Assembly (NCBI GenBank): GCA_963555705.1
Contig: OY743169.1
Coordinates: 10,044,014 to 10,108,013 of the forward strand
DNA length: 64,000 nt
From: Ligustrum vulgare
Taxonomy: Eukaryota > Streptophyta > Magnoliopsida > Lamiales > Oleaceae
Reading direction: 5' to 3'
Part shown: piece after piece, positions 12,487 through 23,600 of the stretch
How positions within the stretch are numbered: position 1 is the stretch's first letter
Layout of the letters: the number at the start of each line of letters is the position of its first letter
The notes under the pieces: generated by a model
What the model was told of the DNA's origin: nothing
Database searches by the model: none
The model's input: the letters and a program-made list of their open reading frames with translations, nothing else
Program-made: the position numbers and the translations under genes

Positions 12487-12505
12487 ACACAAACCCAATT
12501 ACATA

Positions 12506-14186
12506 CATACACAGATAGAGAGGATACGAGACAGAGAGAAAATCGGGAGAGAAAGAGAGGGAAAAAAAGGAAAAGAAAAAGAAAAAAGAAAGAAAGAGAG
12601 GTGTTGTCGACAACGTGGTTTATACTATTAAACTTTTGTTAGTTGATTTTCAAAGCTAAGTGATATTTATTTATTTCAAAGTTTTGTCAAATTTAGAGTT
12701 GTTAAATTATTAGTATAAATTTAATTTTTATCAAAAGGAATTTGCCTAAAAATGAAAAGATTATATTTTATTATTGTCGTTATCAATTATTGAGGTAGTT
12801 GATATGGTTAGTCATTGATTTAGATATTATATCATTTTCAGGCGGTAACGAATCGGTTGGGACAGCCTACCAGCCGAATTAGTTTGAACGTATATAGACT
12901 GTGAGTGGAAAAATTAAATTATTTTCAAATATTGGTAAATCGTTTATTTAATTACGTTAAACGTGATTATGTGATTTATTTGTTAAATTACATGATTATT
13001 TTGAAATATTATGAAAACATGAGATTAACGTGATTATGTGATTTAATTGTCCAATTACGTGATTATTGCGAAATATTATGAGACTATTAGATTGTGGAAT
13101 TACAAAGATTGTGAAATAATTAATTGTGAAAAGTGATGTGATATTGAAATCCGTCAAAAAGTACCCATGATTATATATTTCTTCTAATTCACTGAAGGGC
13201 TTTGACCGTGTTCTATACTGCACTGAGGGGTCTTGATCGGGTATGAGATTACCCTGAGGCGGTCTGACCGTGTATGATATAGTTCACTGAGGGGTCTTAG
13301 CCGTGTTTTAGAATTGATTATCAGATGTTTTGAGACTAGTCCGAGAGGCAGTCTACTAGCATATGACCATATTTCAAATTATATTCAGTGAATACATTTT
13401 GGTGAGATTGGTTAGGGTGTGATCATACCTAGAGATTACAGACTGTGATGACAATATTTTATTGATATGGTGATTTCTATGTCATTGATTGACTAGAGTT
13501 TGATATTTATCAGTATTAAGAGAATGTCTTACATTCTGACTATGATTATATGGTATTACACTGTGAAGTATTATATGATGCAAAGTTGATTTTCGATAAA
13601 AATGTATAAATGAGAATGTATAATTATTTTCGAAATTCTCCACTCACTGAGCTATCAACTCATATATTTTCCCACGTTTTTTCTTATCAGGTAGCAGTTG
13701 AGTTTTTGGGCAGCTTTTGGAGTGAGCATTTGATTTTGGAGTCAGAGCCACACGACAGTGTTAGCTAGTATGACTCATTTCATAGAGCATGTAGTCAATG
13801 TTTTGGGACGCATGTTCATTTTTGGATTGCACTTGTGCATCACATATAGCTTATGTTGGTTTTATAATGAAAGTTTGAGAAATTGGCTTATCTCTATTGT
13901 GATGAAAATTATAGTGAGTTTGTTGGGATTTTGTGTATTGATTACAGGTTGATTAGTCCATATTATAGAGGAGATAATGTTAAATTTTTTTCTTAAATAT
14001 AAGTTAACTAAATTTGCAGTTTTTAGTAGCCTTGATGGTGGGTCATACTTTTAGTTGGTATCCATTATCGGCGCACGTCACGTTTCGGGTTCACTAGTGT
14101 TGCTCGGGGCAGGTCGTGTCAAAGAATAAATAAAGAAGGAAAGCAAGAAGAAATATCTAATATTTAATGCAAAATACAACAATTAA
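12506..14186. other. Probable degenerate LTR retrotransposon sequence
   Basis: A purine-rich start (12530-12600) is followed by AT-rich DNA. Around 13640-13740 it reads CTCCACTCACTGAGCTATC, then TTTCCCACG, then ATCAGGTAGCAG, a pattern I associate with LTRs of plant Ty3/gypsy (Tekay/Del type) elements. The region includes the imperfect tandem repeat at 13190-13310. No LTR pair, primer site or gag-pol frame was found, so this is a low-confidence assignment. Confidence 0.35.
13190..13312. repeat. Imperfect ~31-33-bp tandem repeat, about 4 units
   Basis: Successive units of the form cactgaggggtcttgaccg followed by tgtatga-like sequence, diverged in each unit. Confidence 0.65.
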
Positions 14187-14366
14187 GAGCTTGTAATTTG
14201 TAAAATGATTTTTTTTTCACCTCAACTTTTCAAACACGATCAATCTCAACCATCCATTCTTAATTAAGTCGACAGTTTTTAATTTTTCAAATATTTTTAA
14301 ACCACACTGTGATCAAAAAAAAAAAGCTACAAGAAACTTCTAAAAATTACATTACCAAACATACTC
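14187..14366. mobile_element. Tourist-like (PIF/Harbinger) MITE, copy 1
   Basis: 180 bp flanked by TAA on both sides (14184-14186 and 14367-14369). Ends are GAGCTTGTAATTTG and, inverted, GAGTATGTTTGGTAATG. The 3-bp TAA/TTA duplication and G-rich TIR with a GTTTG core fit Tourist-like elements. It shares its body (hydrophobic T/A runs, tcaatctcaaccatccattc) with the copies at 14645, 17055 and 44030. Confidence 0.7.
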
Positions 14367-14644
14367 TAAAACAGAAGAAACAGTGCAATTTTTGGAGGTG
14401 CAAATTTTTCGGAGTTACTAAAATAATGCCTGCATAAAACTAAAGGTTAGTTATGCAGATTCTTAAATTGTTTAGAGATGTGAATTTTTCTTCTATTGCC
14501 CTTGAGAAAGGTAAGACAGAAAACAATAATTCTAGGAAGATATTAAAAATGTCCCCAAATAATGTCTCCTTAAAATTACTCGACAGGAAAGAAGGAAAAC
14601 AACTTGCATTTAAGTCAACTTGTTATATATATATATATATATAT

Positions 14645-14823
14645 AGCCTGTTTGCTAATGCGAAAAATTTTGGTTTTTGGAGTTTTTTTTTTATTTTTTT
14701 TTTTTTATGGATATGTGGTTTAAAATTTTTTGAAAAGTTAAAATTTGTGGACTTGACTAAGAATAGATGATTGATTGAGTTTGAAAAGTTGTGATGAAAT
14801 TTTTCCCTTTACCAAACAAGCTC
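14645..14823. mobile_element. Tourist-like MITE, copy 2
   Basis: Ends AGCCTGTTTGCTAATG and, inverted, GAGCTTGTTTGGTAAAG; body in the opposite orientation to copy 1. It sits inside a short (TA)n run (14622-14644 and 14824 onward), so the target duplication (probably ATA) is not decisive. Confidence 0.6.
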
Positions 14824-17054
14824 ATATATATATTTTATGGAGAACATAAATATCTTCACAATAATTAAAGAAATTATCATAGCCTTTCTTGTGTTCTACT
14901 TTGGAAATTCTTAGAGCATCTCTAATGCATTCCGTGATTTGAGGCTGGCGTGACAATAAAATAGACGAATTTCTATAGAACGTGGATAAATAGGAGGAGA
15001 AGTCAAAAATTTACTCTCCAATGGCTCCTTCTACATTTAATAATATTGATTATGTATCTGCGGGATTTCTCACTGTATAAATAGTTTAAATAGAAAAAAC
15101 TTGTATAATAAAATTTGATTGACCGACGTCCTTATTTATAATAATTAAATATTTAAAAATAAAAGTTAAGACTGAGTCAGCATGTCTCACGGAGCGTCTA
15201 GATGAGATGTTCCACCTCACAATGTCTATTTTTTTAGCTCTATGTCAGCCTAACATCCTAATTCACGTTGTGTATTGGAGAAAGATTTTTATCATATTTC
15301 GTCAATTTGCTGTTGTGTCAAGCATATTTCCTCAATTCACGAAATGCATTGGAGGTGTTTTTAGTAGCTCAAGAGGTCCATCTATCAGGCATGGGTCTGG
15401 ATCGAAGAGGCATCTCCCTGCCACCTCATGTTCTCAAAATCGCATTGCAAACACAGATTTCATTTTTTCCAAAGAAGAAAATGTTATCTATGCACACTCC
15501 CAAAAAATTCAATAATCAAGGTTATACCTTCACCTTATCTCTATCTTCATGGAATAAGTGAAAGCAATTGTAGCATAATTCGTATCATTATTCAAAGAGC
15601 CAGTACAGATCCAAATATCCACGAAGAATTAGTTTCTGGTACTCCAGTCCTACAGCTAACCATTCATTTCTTCATTAGTCTTCCCTACAGTAGTATCTCC
15701 GCTTGGCGCTAACATATAACCTCTAACTAGGAAGATAAATTATCATAGTTTTATACCCTTTTTTAAAGTCATGTCATGCAACCCTAAATTTACATTTGTC
15801 CCAATTAACTGCCCAACCATTGACCCAATGATTATCCAATTTAGACTAATCATTACTTAATTAGTAATCAATGATAATCTTCTTTCCATAGAACCCTTCC
15901 TACATGGAAATTTCAAGAAGTCTCTTCCCGGGGGGGGGCTCTTACACCATCATACTATGATCACAATATGAACAGTTTCTTGCAACAATGAAGGATGCAA
16001 GTGTAGAAAACAAAATGTCCAACAAAAACAATTAAGATTTATGTTCAATTCTAAACGAGGCAGCAAGAATTATAAGGCACTGTTCAAAATGGCAGCAAAA
16101 TTGTATGCCACCGTTTGATCCACATTAAAATCCGATTAAAATATCAAGTCGAAGTTAACAATTAATTTTACCCACACATTTCATAAGACCCACAAATTAT
16201 CAATTTGATATTTCATTAATTTTTATCAAATCTCCTTAAAATAAGATTTTATTTTACACCAACAGGGCTATACTCTTACATAGTAGATACTAGACGAGCA
16301 GATCCAGTAGGATCATATATAAATAACAAATAATTTTATGTAAATATTTTTGAGACATGAAAATGGGACACTATTGACGTGGCACCTCTTTATTGGATGA
16401 TGAAGAGGAAGAGGTGTTCATGTGCTAATAGTCCACATCTTCTGATCTTCACCACTCAATGGCTCGAGATGTTCCATTTTTATGTCTCCAAAAAATATTC
16501 AAGGAGAAGCTTCACTGGTTGACCTGAAAGTGTGTACTTCATTTCATTCCAGAATGGTGAAAGAAATGCTTCAAATTGGAGTGTTAAATGCATGTACACT
16601 TGATGAACCCACATGAGCACCTTGAATGCAAAGGATCGGTCCTGCAGTGATACAGTACAAAATTGTAAGAGAAAGAAAGGGAAGGATGTGAGAGGAGAGA
16701 GGAAGTCCAAGAAAATAGAGTAAATTGGAAAGAGAGAAAGACGCATCAAATAAAATAATCAATGCAAAAGGTCTTGATGAATGTCCAATTGCTGACCTTT
16801 GGATGGATAGTCTGAATTTTTTTGAATTATTTTAATAATATTTTGAATGTCACATGAGCAATAGTAATGGATTGATCACACTATTGAAGATGCCGAAAGC
16901 CTGTTTGTCCTAAATCTATGCACAAAATCCCTATCCATTGTTTTTGTCATAGTCAATTCATGAAACGGTTGTCATGCAGCAAGAGTTCAATTAGCAGATG
17001 CACACAATTATCTAAATTTCCAAAGCGTTTAATAAGAATAAGGAAAAGAAATAA
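14824..17054. other. Intergenic DNA without recognised genes
   Basis: Short frames at 15207-15712 (plus) and 16480-16762 (minus) match no family I recognise. The minus-strand frame near 16640-16480 follows an acceptor-like ctgcag and could be a decayed exon. There is a G9 run at about 15930. Confidence 0.35.
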
Positions 17055-17231
17055 GAGCTTGTTTGCTAATGGTAAAATTTTTACCACAACTTTTCAAATT
17101 CAATTTCAATCATTAATTCTTAGTCAAACTCACAATTTTTTACTTTTCAAACATTTTAAACCACACATCCATAAAAAAATAAAAAATCAAAACTATAAAA
17201 ATCAAAACTTTTCACATTACGAAACAGACTC
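17055..17231. mobile_element. Tourist-like MITE, copy 3 (BAM8 promoter-proximal)
   Basis: 177 bp flanked by TAA (17052-17054 and 17232-17234). TIRs: GAGCTTGTTTGCTAATG and, inverted, GAGTCTGTTTCGTAATG. It ends about 260 bp upstream of the BAM8-like start codon, so it may be part of the promoter region. Confidence 0.75.
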
Positions 17232-17344
17232 TAACTATAAGATGGAATCTTTACGCTTATATATTTGCCTCGAACTCCCCAACACAACAAGGGTAAAGAA
17301 GATCTTTCAATAGATGCAAGGGGAAAGGGAAGATTGCACGTCAT

Positions 17345-17360
17345 CCCCAATCTATTTATA
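17345..17360 (+). promoter_or_regulatory. Candidate TATA box of the BAM8-like gene
   Basis: CTATTTATACTGG lies about 135 bp upstream of the start codon, leaving a 5' untranslated leader of roughly 100 nt that contains a GAGAGAGC-rich stretch. Position and sequence are plausible, but no other TSS evidence is available. Confidence 0.45.
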
Positions 17361-17477
17361 CTGGTGCAAGTTGGCCCATAATCTACTTCTTCGACGGGAG
17401 TCATCCCCAAGAGGTACTATTCGGGTAAGCGTGGGGGAGAGAGCAAAACATATTTGAAGAGAGAGCAATAGTGAAAT

Positions 17478-17693
17478 ATGAAAGCAAAAAATGAACAGCA
17501 AAGCAAACAACATGAATCACCCTCACCACTCTTTCATCGCCACTCCTCAAGATCTGGATTCCCAACCACCACCGCCGCCACAATCTGCCTCCGCCACTAC
17601 CACCACCGCCTCCCAACGATACCATCCCCAACCTCACCCAGTCCAACCCCAACCTACGCGCCGCCCTCGTGGCTTTGCAGCCACAATGTCTAA
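17478..17693 (+). promoter_or_regulatory. Overlapping upstream ORF of the BAM8-like gene
   Basis: An ATG 13 nt before the chosen BAM8 start opens a 71-codon frame ([14 protein letters not shown]...) that overlaps the main CDS in another frame. If used, it would reduce translation of the main protein. The protein itself matches no family; the main ATG could be reached by leaky scanning. Confidence 0.35.
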
Positions 17694-20600
17694 TAATACC
17701 AATACAACCACCACCAGCACTCCCCCACCGAAAAGTAAGAAAGAAAGGGAAAAGGAAAAGGAGCGGACTAAGCTGAGAGAACGCCATCGGAGGGCCATCA
17801 CCAGCCGTATGTTGGCAGGTCTCCGTCAGTATGGCAACTTTCCGCTCGCTTCCCGAGCCGACATGAATGATGTGCTAGCGGCCCTTGCCCGTGAGGCCGG
17901 GTGGATTGTAGAGGCTGACGGCACTACCTACAGACAATCCCCGCCGCCACCTCCTTCTGCCGCTAATCTTTCTAACATTAATCATTACAATAATAGTACT
18001 TCCAATATGGTGAGAATAATTGAAACTAGAAAACTAAGAAAAGAAAAGGGATTTTTAGCTGGTTTTGCTTATTTCTAGGTTTATATGGCCTTTGAATTGT
18101 GTGATGTTGCGTTAGTTTGTAGTTCAGATTTAGACCTTTTTTGTGCTTTGGTAAATGCTAAGAACAAGAATTACTAAAGTACGGACGTGTGGGTCGTTTA
18201 TTTTGATCTTTGCCATTTTTCGTTGTATTAGTTTAAATTTTGAATATCTATGATATATGACTATCTTGCAGGAGATGTGTTTTCCTATCTAGTTAGTAAT
18301 TGAAGAGTGGAGAGTAGAAGAATTAATTGGTGTATCTTCATTATTGTCTTACCATAGTTTGAAGGTTGGAAAGTTCTTAAATGTTGTCCTTTTTGCTATG
18401 AATGTTCAAATTAAAAAATACATACTTAGTCAAATGGAGATTTATGGTTTTCATTTGCTAAATTATTTGCACCTTTTGGTTCAGTTACCTAATGATAAAC
18501 TTCCCTGGGTGCTCTAGAAGATGGAAAAGAATCAAAGAATGTTTTGTTGGGGATTGCAAGATTATTGATTTAGTGTGCATTAGCGTCAAATTAATGTTTC
18601 AATGAATTCAAAACCAATAAGAGTTGTATTAATATTAGGGTTTGTATAAGCCCCATAGTGTTGTGAAATCAGATTTTGTAATAATAAATTTTTGGAGAAT
18701 TTGTGGTTAAAAAGTATGAAAAAGTTTGGGTTTATGTGTAAATTTGTTTTATTGGGAGAATGTGTCTTTGAAAATGAGTTTTAAAAAAAAAAAAAAAAAT
18801 TGAGATTTAAACCAAGGTCTTATTTTCTTTCCTTTGATATGCTTTAGTGGATTTTTTTTTTTTTTTGGCGTTTGAAACTTAGAAAGTTGTAAAAATTGAA
18901 AAATGTTGTTTTTAATGCTGGGGAACTTTCAAGGAAGCTTTGCATACATGCTCCAGAAAGTGTTGTTATGTGCCTGACCTTACACATCCTATTATTCTGA
19001 ATAAATGTAATTTGATTTTGTTATTTATTCTAGTCAACATTGAGCATTGAAGCCCCACTTCCATTCCTTCCTCTCAGTTTTGATCTTGCCCCTGCTTCTT
19101 GGTTGAAGAATTGATGTGGTGGAACTTTATGCGTTCCACGAAATCAACAATATCCAGTATGCACATACATAGTTCTGGAGCTACGTTGCTGTGAAAAAGC
19201 AAACAATTGACTGATTCTCTCTTCTCCTTACATATTATCTACCAATAAACTACATTGGTTCCTATTCGCCAATAGTCGATTCTTCTTATATGACTGATGT
19301 CCCAGAATGAGGGGCCAACTTCAAAGGTTCGATCAATTCTTAGACGGGGTGGGAAATCTCCCATCATACATCCTTAAGATGGCATAATAAGATTTGATCC
19401 TACTAATCATACAATGCATATTGTATTCCTGTTTTAAAGATGACAAGTAGGACTGTACTATAGATTATTCTAAAAGACTAACATTGTAACTTTACTTTTT
19501 ACCGTCACAAGCCAAATAATCTCCCATTCCGGCCCTTATCTTCAAGATGATAAATTTGGTATATCTAATGAATCCATGGATTTTATGACGTTCAATTAGT
19601 ATACGACTAGTTGAACTATTAAAAATAGGCATATGGAAAATTAATTATGTTTTTCGATGGCTGTTGTCATTACGTTTTTGTGCAGATCTCCTATAATTCT
19701 ATTGTTGATGAATTTGCTTTATTTGTTATCATTACTTTGATTGTTAATGCATATGGTGACAGTTTACGCAGTATACCACAAAAAAAAATTGTTTAATGAG
19801 GATTGATCATATTTGAAGCTCTTACGGGTATATAGATAATCCATCTCTTTGTACTGCCACTACAATGTAAAAGCCTATCCTCTTTCTCATTATTTGCTGC
19901 AAATTTGTGTAGGGAGCATATCCAGTGAGGTCAGTTGAAAGCCCACTATCTTCTAACTCTTGGAAAAATTGTTCCACAAGATCTTCGGTAGACTGTCAAC
20001 CATCAGATCTCAGAATCAATGAGACTCTATCTCCAGCATCTCTAGATTCTGTTGTTGTTGCAGAGAGGGATACGAAGTTTGATAAATGTACAAGTGCTAG
20101 TGCCATCAATTCACCTGAATGTTTTGGAGCAGACCAGGTGATTTTAAGTCCTATTTCCTGATAATTTACTGGAGAGTTGGTAAATTTCTGGTGCTGCGTT
20201 GAGAACAAAAATAAAATAAAATAATAATAATTACTTAATGTTGTTACCTAGTCATCCAAATTCTTTCTTGTTCTTTTTCTGTTTATTGATTACTTCAAAA
20301 GGAACGAATATGGATGGATGTTTTTGTCTGTCTGTCTTTTAATTAATTATTACTGGTGTTATCACTGTTCACTGTATTGCTCATGTTCCATCTGAGCTGT
20401 TCATTGAATGATGCCTTCTAGTGGAGTTATCTGCAGTGCAGTGATTCTTATTCTGACTGACTGTGCAATTTCAAGTCTCGTTTTTGTTGAAGACTTGCCA
20501 AAAATATGCATTCTATGACAGAAAGTAGTTTGTATTTTCTTTTATTCTAATTTATCTTCGCATAGTAATTATTTATTCTAATTTTGGGGGGAAAAATACT

Positions 20601-23600
20601 TTGTTATTTTGGCAACTTCTGGTATTTGGATTGGCATTCTAAACCGTGCAGTCAATTGATATCATATATGTGGACTGTGGTGATACTGAATTCCTCCCTA
20701 TACTTTTATCTCAATTGCCTTCTCCTTCTCCTTCTTTTTTCTTATTTCTATCTCTTTTATATTTCTCGTCCATCACTTGCACATAAAGACCTGACATAGA
20801 TGCTTCTGGGTGCTTCTATTCTGTGCATAATGAATAATTCTCAAGCTCATGGTCAAGTTGTGCAGATTGTGCAAGATATTCATTGCGGGGAGCATAGAAG
20901 TGGCTTTCCAGGAACCTTCTATGTTCCTGTTTATGTGAGACTAGCTGTAAGTGGTTTATCTACCCCCCCCCCCCCCCAATTACCTTTTGTATCTTTAATA
21001 TAAATTGCTACCGCATGCTATCTTACTTTCTTCCTTCCTTTTGTTCCTTAAAATTTCTTGCTTCATATGCGGAATGATTTATTCTGTGAGCCTCAATTAT
21101 GGCAGACTGGCTTAATCAACAATTTCTGCCAGCTAGTGGATCCTGAAGGTATTAAAGACGAGTTACAGCATTTGAAATCTTTGGGTGTTGATGGCGTTGT
21201 TGTAGATTGCTGGTGGGGCATTGTTGAAGGATGGAATCCACAGAAGTACAAATGGTCAGGATACAGGAAACTGTTTGACATTATTCGAGAGTTTGACATT
21301 AAGTTGCAGGTAATAAGGATTTAATGTGTTTATTTATTTATTTATTTATTTTATTTGTATCACTAATTTCTGCTTGGTATAAACTAATTAATAACTCTCA
21401 TTATTATATTAAAATTGCTGCTGTTGCCCTAAATTCCAGCAATCCTCCAAGTGTATCTCTAGTAATTGTCTTTAAAGATTGTCTTTTGTGCATGTGATCA
21501 AACAATGCTTTAAGCATTCATTTGTGCGTTTCAATTTTTTCCTTTTGTTGTTTAAGTATATTTCTGATAAGATTGATGGAAATAATTTATTCTCCCAAGA
21601 ATTTCCTTCAGGGGCAACTTTAACTGAGTCTACTTTTTATCTGAAGGTTGTAATGTCATTTCATGAATATGGAGGAAATGATTCTGGTGGTATCTATATA
21701 ACCCTCCCCCAATGGGTTTTGGAAATTGGAAAAAGCAATCAGGATATATATTTCACTGATCGTGAAGGAAGAAGAAATACTGAATGCCTTTCTTGGAGCA
21801 TTGACAAAGAAAGAGTATTAAGAGGAAGAACTGGGATAGAGGTAATAACTTATTGTTTTTACTTATCCCCAAGAATAACTTATTTAGCTTTTTAAAGCTT
21901 CCTAACATATATGCATTTTTAATACTAGTTTGTTGACCTTCAGTTCAATTTGATTTTACCTTTGTGACTGTTTAATCCCATCTAGATTTCAGTATTTAAC
22001 ATGCACCATATTTGGTAGCCCTTTCTTTTGTCAAACGGAGGGTTTGATGCTTCTTTGCTTTTGCTTTTGTCAAGCCAAAGAAACATTATGTGCTTCTTAA
22101 AGAAAGAAGTCATATATCAAATGCCATCGAACATTAGTGGCAGGCATGGTTTGTTTGGTTTTTTTTTTTTTTTTAATAAAGAAAAGGTTCCGCCCCACCT
22201 CCTTGGGGCCCGCCTCAGGCCGAGGCATTGAAAAATGCTTCATTAATTGTATTTTTTAATGGCTGGATGATGCCTCATTAATTACGAAGCGTGCGCCTCA
22301 CAAATGTCTGGTCCCCAATTTTTTAAACCTAAAAATTCATATTATTTGACACACTTTGAATACCAATCTTATACATTTGCATGGCTAATTTAAGCAAGTC
22401 TTTAAGCTACAAAAACTTAAATTAATTATTTGATTTGTTATAAATATAAGTAAACAATTCAAACTAATCCTAAAACAAAAGGTTTAAAGAAATTTTTATA
22501 GATACTTTGTCTAATTTGAATTGATATTTATCTTTATTGATTTATTTTGTGCTTATTTGCATTGATACTTGCCCTTGTTTGAATCCTATTATAATTTAAC
22601 ACATTTTCTCTCTTACTTTCAGCCACACATTCTCCAATACATTTTTCTCTTAATTTTTTATCACATTCTTCAAAAAAATCACTATTCCAAAATATATTTT
22701 TCCCCAAAATCTAATTTTAATGGGTACCAAACAAGGGTGTTGACGGTGCCCTGTGGTATCGGAAGGCCTTTGAAATTATTAAGTTTCATAGGTCCAATGT
22801 TCGAAATTCCCTGGGGACGCGTCCACCTTGTGGAACAAATCCACACTACGCGGTGGACAATACCGTGTGTTGACGTCCTGTAAGTACCCCAGAGGCAAGG
22901 CACCGTCAACATATAAACACGGTGGTCCAGCTCAGAGGTCTTACGGACCGTCAACACCGAATTGTCCACTTGGAGTGGTTTTGTTCCACAATCAAGTGGA
23001 CGCGTCCCCGGGGGTTTCGAACCTTGGGCCTATGGAACTTAAGAATTCCAAAGGCCTCCCTGGTACCACAAGCCTCGGTGTTGACGGTCCGTAAGATCTA
23101 CGGGCTGGAGCCACCGTCAACAAAGGGCTTTAAGTAATTTGTTGTTTTGAAGACTTTTACATTTTGTTTATGTTATTGCATGTGTATTTTTACTAAGTTT
23201 TTTGTTCACGGTGAGGCTTACGCCTCAAAGGTCCTCAAGACTTATCCCTAAAAATGAATTCAAAACTTAAAACTAATAGGCAAACCAAACAGGGCCTAAA
23301 TTTTCAGCAAAATGTGGATGCTGTTAATTGTGGTAGTTACATGCTAACTAAGTAAGCCTTATTATAACATAACAAGATTCCCATATATATTTCCATGCAC
23401 CCCTTAGAATATACCATTACATATGGCAGTTTCCTTTGGAGAAGTTATTGTGACAGTGTATTTTCTCCGAAACCTTAATTTTGTCCTTTAACACTGTACT
23501 TACTTCAAGAATCTTGAATATGCAGGTCTATTTTGATTTCATGAGAAGTTTCCGAACTGAGTTTGATGATTTATTCACTCATGGCCTCATTTCTGCTGTT

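Noticed and set aside
15360..15470. Protein-like stretch QEVHLSGMGLDRRGISLPPH
   Set aside because: No family recognised and the frame is short and isolated; kept only as an unassigned stretch.
17401..17787. 128-codon minus-strand frame opposite BAM8 exon 1
   Set aside because: Shadow of the Pro/Thr-rich and basic coding sequence on the plus strand.
19034..19115. Extra BAM8 exon ([11 protein letters not shown]...) in intron 1
   Set aside because: There is an AG acceptor and a vague likeness to the next exon, but the frame ends in a stop and the main model is phase-complete without it.
20794..20865. Extending BAM8 exon 3 upstream to an ATG at 20800
   Set aside because: The frame upstream lacks similarity to the family, whereas an acceptor (gtgcag) at 20865 gives correct phase and the expected VQDIH junction after ADQ.
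22028..23137. Several 60-100-codon frames in BAM8 intron 5
   Set aside because: They come from repeat and SINE-like sequence; no family match and they conflict with each other.
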